Assembly: GCA_027317105.1 (NCBI GenBank)
Contig: DAHVFH010000181.1
Coordinates: 1 to 31,181 of the forward strand
Direction of reading: 5' to 3'
DNA length: 31,181 bases
Source of the DNA: Cytophagales bacterium
GTDB lineage: Bacteria; Bacteroidota; Bacteroidia; Cytophagales; Cyclobacteriaceae
Below are positions 20,373 through 29,275 of this stretch, piece after piece (the stretch's first letter is position 1; the number at the start of each line of letters is the position of its first letter). A model generated the notes under the pieces. It did no database searches, was not told the DNA's origin, and saw only the letters and a list, made by a program, of their open reading frames with translations. The translations under genes and the position numbers were made by a program.

Positions 20373-22460
20373 ATGCACACGCAAAGGGTAATTTTATTTT
20401 TAGCCCTCGTCTCCGTTAGTTCAATTTGTCTTGGCCAGCAACAGCAGGATAAAAAACTATCCTTGGACTATATGCAGCAGGCACTGGATGTTATCGAGGC
20501 TACTAAAGCATTAGATGTTGCTCGCGACATGATGGTGACTGCCGCTGACTTTGATACCACCAACATCAAAGCAAATTTTGAGGCTGGGCACATGCATTTA
20601 CAGACGATCAACAAAGATTTGGCTGTCAAATATTTCTTAAGAATTTACCACCAAGACCCTAATTACAGATTTGATCTTGAATATTGGATCGCTAACAGCT
20701 ATCAATATGGACTTCAATTCGATAACGCCATTGATTATTACACCCGCTATCGGAATCGGCTTTTGGCAAAACCCAACTATGCCGGAAAGGATAAAATTGA
20801 AATGAAAGAAGTGGATCGGAGAATTCAGGAGTGCAACAACGGAAAGGAGTTTGTGGCCGACCCAAAACCTTTCGCAATCACCAACATGGGAAGGGATGTA
20901 AATTCTGAATTCGAAGATTATGCGCCTGTACTTAATGCCGATGAGACTCAGCTCGTGTTCACAACCCGAAGGCGCGATGGAAACACTTTTGAAAACGTGG
21001 CAGACGATAACAAACCTTACGAAGATATTTTTATTTCCGAAAAGACAGGTGGAAGTTGGAAGCAAGCAAAAAATATTGGGCCAACGGTAAACACCAAATA
21101 CTTCGACTCTGACCTTACGCTTTCACCGGATGGGAATTTGCTTTTTATCTATAAAGATGAAGGGAACGGAGATATTTATGTATGCGCAAAAATGAAGGAT
21201 GGTAGTTGGGGTGTGCCAACACCACTTCCCGGTATTATCAATTCTTCTTATCGCGAATCCTCGGCTTCCATCACTGCCGATGGAAAGACGCTTTACTTTG
21301 CCAGCGAGCGCCCGGGTGGTTATGGCGGGTCGGATATTTATATGTGCACAAAGGATTCGAAAGGGGAATGGAGCAGGGTAAAAAACTTAGGGGGCAACAT
21401 CAATACTGATCGCGATGAAGATGGCCCTTTTATAGCCTTCGATGCAAAAACACTTTACTTTAGTTCGGATGGAAGGAAGGGAATGGGAGGGTTTGATGTA
21501 TTCAAAACCACCTTACTAAATAGTGATAAAAATGAATGGAGCGATCCTGAAAATATGGGTTATCCGATTAACTCCCCTGATGATGATATTTATTTTAGTA
21601 GTTCGAAGGATGGCCAGCGATGGTATTATGCTTCTGTTCGAGATGACGGGATGGGGTACACCGATATCTATGTAATCACTGCGATTGAGGATAATAAAAA
21701 AGAACCTGCGGTGGCCGCCAAAGAGCCTGTAAAAAAAGAAGAACCTAAAAAGGATTCGGTAGCCACAGAATCGGCAAAAATTGAACCGCCAAAAGAGACA
21801 CCTAAAAAAGAAGAACCCAAAAAAGTGGTGCAAGCCTTGAAGTACGTGGTGACCATCGTTGATGCCACTACTAACGCTCCATTGGATGCTAAGGTGCGGA
21901 TGCAAAGCTTAAAAGAAAAGGGTGCCGTTGGCGCAGTGAGCAAAGGTGGAGGCGTCACCGAGTTTAGCATCGCTTCAACCTCCCCTAAGGAATACAAAAT
22001 TTCAGTGGAAAAAGAGGGGTACATTTTTCAAACCATCAAGGTAAAGATCAAGGGTGCGTCAACTCAACCAGCGACAGTCAAAAAAACGATCCAAATGAAC
22101 CGGTTAGCAGTGGGTTCGGTTTCGATCTTGCGAAATATCTATTTCGATTTCGAAAAAGCGACCTTCCGCACAGAAAGTTATGGTGAGTTGAACAAATTGG
22201 AAATGATGATGAAACAGAACCAAAACCTGCAAGTGGAAATTTCCGGCCATACCGATTTTATTGGAAGTAAAATTTATAATAAAAAGCTGTCGCAACGAAG
22301 GGCCGATGCCGTCAAAAGCTTTCTGGTGTCCAAAGGGATTGACCCACGCAGGGTGAAAGCAATAGGCTATGGCGAAGAAAAGCCGTTGGCCAGCAATGAC
22401 GATGAACGTGAAGGACGTGCCATCAACCGAAGAGTCGAGTTCAGGGTTTTGGGAAATTAA
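20373..22460 (+). CDS. PorE-like protein: TPR, PD40 propeller, CRD and OmpA domains
   Basis: A 695-residue exported protein. Residues 1-21 form a signal peptide ending around CLG-Q; the lone Cys is in a poor lipobox, so it is probably not a lipoprotein. Residues 28-155 are TPR helices. Residues 178-435 are PD40/WD40-like propeller blades with repeats such as TLSPDGNLLFIYKD, SITADGKTLYFASERPGGYG and FIAFDAKTLYFSSDGRKGMG. Residues 438-487 are a Lys/Glu/Pro-rich linker. Residues 488-576 form a carboxypeptidase-regulatory-like beta domain. Residues 585-695 are an OmpA peptidoglycan-binding domain with VEISGHTDFIGS, LSQRRADAVKSFL and GRAINRRVEFRV. The same domain order is known for PorE of the type IX secretion system, which anchors it to peptidoglycan. 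The nearby porT fits, but other OmpA/PD40 proteins share this layout. Confidence 0.8.
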   Translation: MHTQRVILFLALVSVSSICLGQQQQDKKLSLDYMQQALDVIEATKALDVARDMMVTAADFDTTNIKANFEAGHMHLQTINKDLAVKYFLRIYHQDPNYRFDLEYWIANSYQYGLQFDNAIDYYTRYRNRLLAKPNYAGKDKIEMKEVDRRIQECNNGKEFVADPKPFAITNMGRDVNSEFEDYAPVLNADETQLVFTTRRRDGNTFENVADDNKPYEDIFISEKTGGSWKQAKNIGPTVNTKYFDSDLTLSPDGNLLFIYKDEGNGDIYVCAKMKDGSWGVPTPLPGIINSSYRESSASITADGKTLYFASERPGGYGGSDIYMCTKDSKGEWSRVKNLGGNINTDRDEDGPFIAFDAKTLYFSSDGRKGMGGFDVFKTTLLNSDKNEWSDPENMGYPINSPDDDIYFSSSKDGQRWYYASVRDDGMGYTDIYVITAIEDNKKEPAVAAKEPVKKEEPKKDSVATESAKIEPPKETPKKEEPKKVVQALKYVVTIVDATTNAPLDAKVRMQSLKEKGAVGAVSKGGGVTEFSIASTSPKEYKISVEKEGYIFQTIKVKIKGASTQPATVKKTIQMNRLAVGSVSILRNIYFDFEKATFRTESYGELNKLEMMMKQNQNLQVEISGHTDFIGSKIYNKKLSQRRADAVKSFLVSKGIDPRRVKAIGYGEEKPLASNDDEREGRAINRRVEFRVLGN

Positions 22461-22500
22461 AACCTTCACCCTAAAAGCCTTCCTCAATCAAAGCTTCTCT

Positions 22501-22508
22501 TATCTTTG
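22501..22508 (+). promoter_or_regulatory. -7 promoter element of ubiE
   Basis: TATCTTTG, an exact TAnnTTTG element, ends 12 nt before the TTG start codon of ubiE. No TTG is seen at the -33 position. The leader would be only 5-8 nt. Confidence 0.45.
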
Positions 22509-22520
22509 TAAAAAAACGAC

Positions 22521-23243
22521 TTGACTGTAGTTCCCTATAAAAATGATGAAGCCACAAAAAAAGTACAGGTGGCTCGAATGTTCGATGCCATCAGCGGCAA
22601 ATACGATTTTCTGAATCATTTCCTGAGCCTGGGCATTGATATCCGGTGGCGAAAAAAAGCGATTGCTCTCTTGACCTCGGGAAACCCTAAATTTATTTTG
22701 GATGTGGCCACAGGCACAGGAGACTTTGCCATTGAAGCCTTGAAATTACATCCAGAAAAGATTATTGGGGTTGATATTTCGGAGGGCATGTTAGAAGTGG
22801 GGCGAAAAAAAATAAAAGGAATGGGGCAGGAATCGATCATTGAATTACTGACGGGCGATTCAGAAAATCTGCCTTTCGAGGAAAATAAATTCGATGCGGT
22901 GATCGTTGCCTTTGGAGTGCGAAATTTTGAAAATCTCGAAAAAGGGTTGGCTGAAATGCTCCGGGTTATAAAACCGGGCGGCCGGGTGGTGGTACTTGAA
23001 TTTTCGAAGCCTCGAGCGTTTCCAATGAAACAGCTATATTCTTTTTACTTCAAATTTATTTTGCCTAAAATCGGAAAAATATTTTCACGCGATGCTTCGG
23101 CTTACACCTACTTGCCAGAATCGGTCCAGGCTTTTCCGGATGGAGAAAATTTTCTGTCGATACTCACCAAACTAGGTTATAAAAACACGACATGCCAAAC
23201 GTTGACTTTTGGGATAAGTTCATTATACACCGCTATCAAATAG
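22521..23243 (+). CDS. ubiE: Demethylmenaquinone methyltransferase UbiE/MenG
   Basis: A 240-residue class I SAM-dependent methyltransferase of the UbiE/MenG type, which in Bacteroidota completes menaquinone synthesis. It has VARMFDAISGKYDFLNHFLS and GIDIRWRKKAI (family start), the SAM-binding LDVATGTGDFAIEAL motif, GVDISEGML, FDAVIVAFGVRNFENLEKGL and LRVIKPGGRVVVLEFSKP, and ends in TLTFGISSLYTAIK. The start is a TTG at 22521 giving MTVVPYKNDEATK; the next ATG lies inside the conserved region. The 3' end overlaps porT by 52 bp. Confidence 0.95.
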   Translation: MTVVPYKNDEATKKVQVARMFDAISGKYDFLNHFLSLGIDIRWRKKAIALLTSGNPKFILDVATGTGDFAIEALKLHPEKIIGVDISEGMLEVGRKKIKGMGQESIIELLTGDSENLPFEENKFDAVIVAFGVRNFENLEKGLAEMLRVIKPGGRVVVLEFSKPRAFPMKQLYSFYFKFILPKIGKIFSRDASAYTYLPESVQAFPDGENFLSILTKLGYKNTTCQTLTFGISSLYTAIK

Positions 23244-23932
23244 GGCTTGCCTGTTTGCTGCTGTTTTTGCTTCCGCAAGTTGGGCAAGCTCAGTTATTTC
23301 GTTGGGCACGCCAGCATAATTCCAGTTACGACAACCAAAAGATAACCTATGGGTTTAGCATTGGTTTACACACCTCATCGTATCAGGTGAAGTATTCCAA
23401 CCAATTTGTTTCACCAAAATTAGATTCCTTAACGCAGGTGCAGCCGGTATTTTCTCCAGGGTTTTCCCTTGGGTTTCTAGTAAACTATAAGATCGGTGAG
23501 TTTTTCGATTTTCGAGTCATGCCGAAAGCAGGATTTTATGCACACAAGTTGTATTACTACTTCACTAATTCAGCCACCCAATCGCAACTGGTTGAATCTA
23601 CGTTGGTGGAGTTTCCTGTTTTGTTGAAATACAAATCGGTGCGGAGAGGCAACGTGCGCATGTATATGGTCGGTGGGTTTACTGCTGCCGTTCAGGCCTC
23701 AGGCAAAAATGATCAGGGAAATTCTACAGCCGGTTTATCCATTCAAAAACATAACTTCAGCTTGGATGCAGGAATGGGTTTTGATTTTTATTTTCCACTC
23801 TTTAAGCTCTCTCAGGAGATACGATTTTCACGGGGTATCTCAAATATGCTTGGATCAGAATCTACTCCGTATTCAGTGCCACTTAGCCGCCTTAACACCA
23901 ACACGATTTCAGTCTATTGGATTTTTCAATAA
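23192..23932 (+). CDS. porT: PorT-like type IX secretion protein
   Basis: A 246-residue beta-barrel protein. After a short charged N-terminus, a hydrophobic segment (GLACLLLFLLPQVGQA) acts as a signal peptide, followed by beta-strand-rich sequence: ITYGFSIGLHTSSYQVKY, GFLVNYKIGEFFDFRVMPKAG, VEFPVLLKYKS and the terminal aromatic strand ISVYWIFQ. This is the PorT family, an outer-membrane component of the type IX secretion system. In many Bacteroidota porT lies immediately after ubiE, as here. The ATG at 23192 gives a 52-bp overlap with ubiE in another frame; no other good start precedes the signal peptide, so the overlap is real. An SDR gene follows 12 bp later. Confidence 0.85.
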   Translation: MPNVDFWDKFIIHRYQIGLACLLLFLLPQVGQAQLFRWARQHNSSYDNQKITYGFSIGLHTSSYQVKYSNQFVSPKLDSLTQVQPVFSPGFSLGFLVNYKIGEFFDFRVMPKAGFYAHKLYYYFTNSATQSQLVESTLVEFPVLLKYKSVRRGNVRMYMVGGFTAAVQASGKNDQGNSTAGLSIQKHNFSLDAGMGFDFYFPLFKLSQEIRFSRGISNMLGSESTPYSVPLSRLNTNTISVYWIFQ

Positions 23933-23944
23933 TCAATTTCAAAA

Positions 23945-24703
23945 ATGGAGAAACGAATTGCTTTCATCACTGGGGCAACATCTGGCATTGGTGAAGCCAC
24001 AGCCAAATTGCTATCACATAATAATTTTAAGCTGATCCTTTGTGGTCGCAGGGCAGATCGGCTGGCCGCCCTTTCACAGGACTTGGCCATACATACCGAG
24101 GTTCTCACCCTTACTTTTGATGTTCGAAATCAGACGGCCGTCATTCAAGAACTTCGGGCTTTGCCGGAGGCTTGGAAAAAAATTGACGTGCTCATTAACA
24201 ATGCCGGCAATGCACATGGCTTATCGCCCATCCAAAATGGAGATGCGAATGATTGGGATGCCATGATGGACATCAATGTGAAAGGCCTTCTGTATGTTTC
24301 CAAAGAAATAATGCCCGGCATGGTTGAAAGGAAGTCCGGCCATATTGTGAACATCGGTTCCATCGCAGGAAAAGAAGTCTACGCCAATGGCAATGTGTAT
24401 TGCGCCAGCAAGGCAGCGGTAGATGCGATCACGCAGGGGATGCGCATTGACCTGAACCCCTTTGGGATAAAAGTGACGGGCATTCATCCGGGCATGGTTG
24501 AAACAGAGTTCTCGCTCGTGCGCTTCAAAGGTGATACCGAACGGGCCAGCAACGTATATAAAGGAGTCGAACCCTTAAAGCCGCAAGATATTGCCGATTT
24601 GATTTTATTCACAGTCACACGGCCTGCTCACGTTGTCCTTGCCGACATGACCGTTTTCCCATTGGCCCAAGCGAGTGCAACATTGGTTAAGCGGCAATCT
24701 TAA
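23945..24703 (+). CDS. SDR-family NADP-dependent dehydrogenase (YdfG-like)
   Basis: A 252-residue classical short-chain dehydrogenase. The cofactor motif TGATSGIG spans residues 9-16, CGRRADRL (an Arg-rich turn typical of NADP preference) follows, then INNAG, the catalytic Ser in VNIGSIAGKE and YCASK with Tyr and Lys, and PGMVETEF. The overall sequence resembles the YdfG group that oxidises 3-hydroxy acids such as L-allo-threonine, but the substrate cannot be proven. It is cytoplasmic and 12 bp after porT on the same strand, so probably cotranscribed. Confidence 0.88.
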   Translation: MEKRIAFITGATSGIGEATAKLLSHNNFKLILCGRRADRLAALSQDLAIHTEVLTLTFDVRNQTAVIQELRALPEAWKKIDVLINNAGNAHGLSPIQNGDANDWDAMMDINVKGLLYVSKEIMPGMVERKSGHIVNIGSIAGKEVYANGNVYCASKAAVDAITQGMRIDLNPFGIKVTGIHPGMVETEFSLVRFKGDTERASNVYKGVEPLKPQDIADLILFTVTRPAHVVLADMTVFPLAQASATLVKRQS

Positions 24704-24768
24704 GTTGTATAAAGTCTTACCCCTAAAACTTTTTTAAAGTTTCATCTATCATAGCTAAAAAAAAATGT

Positions 24769-25227
24769 ATGAAAAATCTAGTGATCTCTTTGGGGTTAAG
24801 CTTAATTGTATTTCACCTCCATGCGCAAGCACCAATGCAGCAAGTGATGGAAAAAAGGGCACGTGAAATGCATCGCGTTATTTGTCTGGCTGACAAAGAA
24901 CAATGGAGGAAATTTATCAAAGAAAATTATGCGCAAACGCTTATCGATAAGCCCATGCATTCGCAAGTTTCAAATAGCGACAACGAAGGAACAACCTCAG
25001 AGAAAAAAGAAATAGGCAATAACCTTGAAGGAAAGGTCAACATGTTTCAACGCTTGCACAACGACTTTGGTGATAGTAAAATCGTTTCTATTAAACCGGA
25101 TGGTGACAAACTAAAAATGGAACTAAGTTCTTCTGAGTTAAGTGGAACCTTCAATTTAAAGTTTAGCACCGTCAAGCCCTACCTCATCGAAGGGCTAGGT
25201 ATTCAGATAGAAGGTGGCAAACACTAG
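24769..25227 (+). CDS. Small exported protein of unknown function
   Basis: A 152-residue protein with a clear signal peptide (MKNLVISLGLSLIVFHLHAQA, cleavage after HAQ or HAQA). The body begins with an alpha-helical stretch (MEKRAREMHRVICLADKEQW) and ends in strands (KLKMELSSSELSGTFNLKF). It recalls the small alpha/beta secreted domains attached to some Bacteroidota hydrolases, but I cannot assign a family. It lies 65 bp after the SDR gene on the same strand and is convergent with the Omp85-like gene, with only 3 bp between stop codons. Confidence 0.7.
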   Translation: MKNLVISLGLSLIVFHLHAQAPMQQVMEKRAREMHRVICLADKEQWRKFIKENYAQTLIDKPMHSQVSNSDNEGTTSEKKEIGNNLEGKVNMFQRLHNDFGDSKIVSIKPDGDKLKMELSSSELSGTFNLKFSTVKPYLIEGLGIQIEGGKH

Positions 25228-25230
25228 CTA

Positions 25231-26583
25231 TTAAAATGTGTGCGCCAGATTGAAAAAGAATTGCCGGTCTTCTTTTGATATCGCATAGTCAAATCGAAGT
25301 ACGGTGCTTTCGTTCCAGGTTATACGCAAACCCATCCCACGGGAATACCGAAGGTTGGTAGTGTTTATGCTGGAAAGGTTATCCCACACTCCGCCAATGT
25401 CGTAAAAGGGAACGCCACTAAACTCAAGATGCTGCTTGAACCAACGTGATTGGGCAAACCGCCAGCGCAGTTCAAAATTAGAGAAGTGCATGGCCCGGCC
25501 TAAAAACCGGCTCTGTTTGTAGCCTCTTAAAGTACGAGGGCCTCCCAATCCCTCGATGTCACCTTCCGGACTCCACTGATCTTGATATTCAAAGAAAGGA
25601 GCGTCCAAAGCGGTGTATCCCATTGCCACACGACCAGCAAATATTAATCGCTTGAAAACGGATGGAAAGAGTTTTTGATAAATGTTGAAATGCGTGTAAA
25701 TTTTATCAAAATTATAAGCTGACCCCAACGCTTTAAGTGAAAGTTCATTGGTGACTTCTGCAAACACCCCATGACTTGGGTCTGGCTCTAAATCCCGCGT
25801 ATCCAAAATTAAACCGAGCTGATAAATCTGCACCCAAGACTTACCCATCCCCAAGATATTTCCCGCATTGAAGTCGGTTTGGATGAGCGCATTGTTTTGC
25901 AGAGCGGTCATGTTCAGGTGAGCGGCTTCATAACCTATTAAAGCACGTAACCTTCCTTCCCAAAACGAGCGTTCCATCGACACATTTAATATTTCTTCTT
26001 TCTTAAAGTAATTGTTATAAAACTGATTGGGACCAACTAAAAAATTGTTTTTATAATCATGATAAGAAGCATTATTAATTTGTGTTCCCTGTGCATTGAC
26101 ATAAGAAAGCCCAGGAAGTGACTCTTTCGCGGTTACTCCAAAATAAAGAAGGTTTGGATTTTGCTCTATCGCTCCGCCTACACGGAGTCGCCATTTGGTA
26201 TCAAAGATGTAGGGAATGTCTAAATTAAATCCAAATTCGCGCTGGCTTTTGGAGGTGTTGAACAACACAAAATCCAGACGGGCGCGGTAGGCCGTGTACT
26301 CAAAAAAGGGATCACTCCTTTTTCCATTAAAAAAGATGGATCCTTCTGCACCATATCCAATGCCATTAACTGGATCTGAACTAAAATCAGGCTCGCCTGT
26401 TAGGTAGACACCTTCCTTTTTGTCCTTCAGGTCTTCCTTCGACAATTTCTTTTCATCGGCTATCGCGAAGGGTAAGTTGGTGGTGTCTCTCTTTTGCTCT
26501 TGCGCAAACGATTTTGTGGACAATACCAAAAGCAAGACGAAGAGCCGAAATGTAAGTTGGGATCGATTGAGAATAAAATTCAT
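25231..26583 (-). CDS. Omp85/BamA-TamA-like outer-membrane protein
   Basis: A protein of about 450 residues with a signal peptide (LFVLLLVLSTKSFAQ). The sequence is a long series of beta strands ending in the aromatic C-terminal FFFNLAHTF, typical of an outer-membrane barrel. Within it LGGPRTLRGYKQSRFLGR is the conserved RGY/F loop motif of the Omp85 superfamily. There is no room for POTRA domains, so it is shorter than BamA and closer to the D15-like barrel-only family, which includes single-barrel Omp85 proteins of Bacteroidota. Its substrate is unknown. I chose the ATG at 26583; the TTG at 26592 would add three residues. It reads with the TonB-dependent receptor gene upstream, across a 171-bp gap with two hairpins. 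Confidence 0.75.
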   Translation of the reverse strand: MNFILNRSQLTFRLFVLLLVLSTKSFAQEQKRDTTNLPFAIADEKKLSKEDLKDKKEGVYLTGEPDFSSDPVNGIGYGAEGSIFFNGKRSDPFFEYTAYRARLDFVLFNTSKSQREFGFNLDIPYIFDTKWRLRVGGAIEQNPNLLYFGVTAKESLPGLSYVNAQGTQINNASYHDYKNNFLVGPNQFYNNYFKKEEILNVSMERSFWEGRLRALIGYEAAHLNMTALQNNALIQTDFNAGNILGMGKSWVQIYQLGLILDTRDLEPDPSHGVFAEVTNELSLKALGSAYNFDKIYTHFNIYQKLFPSVFKRLIFAGRVAMGYTALDAPFFEYQDQWSPEGDIEGLGGPRTLRGYKQSRFLGRAMHFSNFELRWRFAQSRWFKQHLEFSGVPFYDIGGVWDNLSSINTTNLRYSRGMGLRITWNESTVLRFDYAISKEDRQFFFNLAHTF

Positions 26584-26679
26584 ACGTGACAATAATTTAA
26601 GGGTTAGTTATTATTTTAGTTTGTCTATTGTTTTTTTTGTGCTGTTTTGGTTCTTATTTATTTTGTTTCAAATCAGAGG

Positions 26680-26722
26680 CCTGTGCCCCACAGGAGATGA
26701 GGGCTTGATCGGGCACAAGCCC
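26680..26722. repeat. Two tandem GC-rich hairpins
   Basis: CCTGTG-ccc-CACAGG (26680-26694) and GGGCTTG-atcgggca-CAAGCCC (26701-26722) are perfect stems of 6 and 7 bp in a gap that is otherwise AT-rich. They lie just after the receptor stop and before the Omp85-like start. They could form an attenuator or terminator for the receptor transcript; no T-run follows. They could also be a copy of a small dispersed repeat. Confidence 0.55.
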
Positions 26723-26754
26723 TGACCACAATTCGAGAATTTGATATTTTATCA

Positions 26755-29172
26755 TCAATTATCATTAAGTTCATCAAGTGGTCGCTTTTTTTTCTCCTCT
26801 GTCATTCTTCCAATTTTATAACTAAAACTTATTTTAACAATGAAATTGTGAAGGGTGTTGGTGGTCGATTGCACCAGATAAGCCGAGTTTAGTTGGGAGT
26901 GAACCTGGTAATAGGGGGTAGCAAAATTTTCCGCCCCAAAGGTCACCTGTCCATTTTTTCCAAAAACGGATTTTCTTACACTGATACTATGATTGATTGG
27001 GTTGGTGCGATAGCCTTGCAGATTATACATTCGGCCTTGAAAAACACCGAAGAACTGAATGCTCCATTCCTTGCCGAGGTCGTAGTTTCCAAACAATCTG
27101 AAATTGGGCGAAAGTCCCCGGTTGGTTGCATTGATGAACGCATCAGTTGAATTGTTTTTAAGAATCCTATACATCATGTCCGTTCCTCCGTTAAGGGTAA
27201 ACCGATCATTTACGGGAACACTGACAAAAATTGAAAGCCCATAATTTCCTTCGCTGCCAATGTTTTGCTGGATGGCAATAATGGTGTCGTGCCGAAGAAG
27301 CCGAGCAGGCTGTATATCATTGGAATTGAATCGCACAAAAGCGGAGAAATTTACCGTTGCATTTTTAATGGCCGTCTTATAGTCAAGTTCATATTTGTTT
27401 GCATACTCCGGCTTCAGAAGGGGATTTCCTTGGGTGGCGTTAAGGGGATTGGAAGCTTGAAGGTTAGGATTCAAGGCATTTAACCACGGACGAACAATCC
27501 GTTTATTATAAGACGCCTTAATCATTTTGCCGTTGGCTAGTTTTTTTGAAATATTCAGGCTAGGCACCAACACACCATAAGAGGGAATGGCAAAATCCTT
27601 CTCTCCATTGAAATGTGATTGGATGCTGGTGTATTCATAGCGGCCTCCTACCTTCACGCTATAATCATTCCTTGTATAGGTATACGATAGGTATTCAGCA
27701 GAAATATTTTGATTATAAGTAAAACCTTGTGACTGCTGAGAGAGATCAGGCATGTACGGGCCAGTTGCTCCGGCAGCCACCAAATAGGCATAGTTGCTTT
27801 GTACTTGCCGGAAGGTGGCTTTGCCTCCAAATTCAATAAGATGATTTTCTGAAAGGGGTTCCTGATAATCAAGCTGAAAAGACATCTCTTGATTGTATCC
27901 AGGGTTATTATTTTTGTTGCGCCTTAAGATAGATTGATCGCTAGGATTGGTGGTGTTAATAACATAACCATTGGTTTGGTTGAGGCGACTGAAGATGCCA
28001 ATAAAATTTAATTCCTGATCTTTCTTTTTGAATTTCTTGGTGTAGGTGAGGGAGGCGTCCACATTGTTTCCGGCATTCGTGGTTTTTACGTTTCGAAGCG
28101 TGGAAGAAGTGAGGGAATTATGATTAAAAGTGTTGGTTGAAAGATTATCCTGGAAGGCATTTCGATTTCGTTGGCCGAAACGAACGGAGGCACTTAATGA
28201 ATTATTTTTGTTGATGTCATAATCCCAACTGAACGTATAGGTGCCAATCATCCCATTATTCCTTAAGTGGGCACTTTGGTTATTCAAAGAAGTATCTCCG
28301 TTCACGCGGGTAATTTGCTGATTGAAAAAATCACCAACCACATTGTAGGTTGGTCTGAAAAAACTTCCCAATGAAAAACCCATTTTTCCTTTTCGGTAAG
28401 AAGCATTGATGCCCGCGGTAGAGCCACGGGTGCCTACCGTAACATCGGCAGTAAAGAAGGTACCCTCCAGGGTATTTTTCTTCAACACAATATTAATAAT
28501 ACCGGCCGATCCCTCAGCATCATACCGGGCTGATGGCGATGTGATTACCTCAACCGTTTTGATCATGTCTGCCGGAATTTGCATTAGCGCATCGGCCACA
28601 CTGCCTGAGGAAATGGTAGAGGGCTTATTATTAATAAGCACTTTTACGCTTGTACTTCCTTGAAGGGCCACATTGCCATCTGTATCTACGGTAAGCATTG
28701 GCACGCGCTTGAGCACATCGGTGGCATCACCGCCTTTGGTGGTGGCATCTTGCTCCGCATTATAAATAAGCCGGTCGACCTTTTCTTCTACCAGAGTCTT
28801 TTGTCCTTCTACAACCACCTCCCGCAGCATCTTCACCGAAGGGATAAGAATGATCGCACCTAAGTTTAAAAGCGCTTTGTTCTCCCGTATGGAAATGGCT
28901 ATTTTTTTTTGTTGGTAATTTAAGAAGGAGATAAGGAGTTGGTAATTGCCTTTCGCAATTGCAGTAATTTCAAATTGACCGTTCGCATTGCACACAGCCC
29001 CATTCACAGGTTTACGGGTATGCAAATCGAAGAGGACAGCATTGGCAAACTCAACCGGCTTTTGGGTAAGCGAATCGACCACTGTTCCGCGGACACTTAC
29101 CCCTTGGCCAACTTTCTGCGCAAGAGCCGTGGAAAGAAAGAATATAAATATAAAGACTAAATATTTTCTCAT
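26755..29172 (-). CDS. TonB-dependent receptor (outer-membrane beta-barrel family)
   Basis: An 805-residue outer-membrane receptor. Residues 1-18 form a signal peptide. Residues 27-110 are a carboxypeptidase-regulatory-like domain (VRGTVVDSLTQKPVEFANAV, GNYQLLISFLNYQQ). Residues about 115-235 are the plug, with REVVVEGQ, DVLKRVPMLTVDTDGNVALQ, VKVLINNKP and SPSARYDAEGSAGIINIVLKK, a motif of the family with an OMP_b-brl_3 barrel. The remainder is a strand-rich barrel. The ligand is unknown; such receptors often take up siderophores, cobalamin-like molecules or oligomers with TonB energy. The gene lacks a susD-like partner next to it. It begins at ATG 29172, and its promoter region is shared with the divergent SusC-like gene. 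Confidence 0.9.
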   Translation of the reverse strand: MRKYLVFIFIFFLSTALAQKVGQGVSVRGTVVDSLTQKPVEFANAVLFDLHTRKPVNGAVCNANGQFEITAIAKGNYQLLISFLNYQQKKIAISIRENKALLNLGAIILIPSVKMLREVVVEGQKTLVEEKVDRLIYNAEQDATTKGGDATDVLKRVPMLTVDTDGNVALQGSTSVKVLINNKPSTISSGSVADALMQIPADMIKTVEVITSPSARYDAEGSAGIINIVLKKNTLEGTFFTADVTVGTRGSTAGINASYRKGKMGFSLGSFFRPTYNVVGDFFNQQITRVNGDTSLNNQSAHLRNNGMIGTYTFSWDYDINKNNSLSASVRFGQRNRNAFQDNLSTNTFNHNSLTSSTLRNVKTTNAGNNVDASLTYTKKFKKKDQELNFIGIFSRLNQTNGYVINTTNPSDQSILRRNKNNNPGYNQEMSFQLDYQEPLSENHLIEFGGKATFRQVQSNYAYLVAAGATGPYMPDLSQQSQGFTYNQNISAEYLSYTYTRNDYSVKVGGRYEYTSIQSHFNGEKDFAIPSYGVLVPSLNISKKLANGKMIKASYNKRIVRPWLNALNPNLQASNPLNATQGNPLLKPEYANKYELDYKTAIKNATVNFSAFVRFNSNDIQPARLLRHDTIIAIQQNIGSEGNYGLSIFVSVPVNDRFTLNGGTDMMYRILKNNSTDAFINATNRGLSPNFRLFGNYDLGKEWSIQFFGVFQGRMYNLQGYRTNPINHSISVRKSVFGKNGQVTFGAENFATPYYQVHSQLNSAYLVQSTTNTLHNFIVKISFSYKIGRMTEEKKKRPLDELNDN

Positions 29173-29222
29173 GAATGAATCGGAACTTTGACAATAGCAT
29201 TGCCAATTTTATTGCAAACCGC

Positions 29223-29275
29223 TGCAACATATTTCAACATTTTGGAAACAATTTGGATAAAAGTAAAATGTTGCA
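29223..29275. repeat. Inverted repeat upstream of the TonB-dependent receptor
   Basis: TGCAACAT (29223-29230) and ATGTTGCA (29268-29275) are perfect 8-bp inverted repeats with a 37-nt spacer, 51-103 bp upstream of the receptor start. Possible operator half-sites; a partial copy (TTCAACAT) lies between them. The rest of the gap 29276-29670 contains no coding signal I recognise. Confidence 0.35.

Noticed and set aside
20637..21065. Minus-strand open frame of 142 codons inside the PorE-like gene
   Set aside because: Antisense shadow of the TPR and propeller region, with Cys/His/Phe-rich low-sense composition.
21700..21840. Lys/Glu/Pro-rich repeats in the PorE-like gene as a possible tandem repeat or recoding site
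   Set aside because: The repeats (KKEEPKK and variants) are a normal flexible linker between propeller and CRD/OmpA domains, in frame and without unusual DNA structure.
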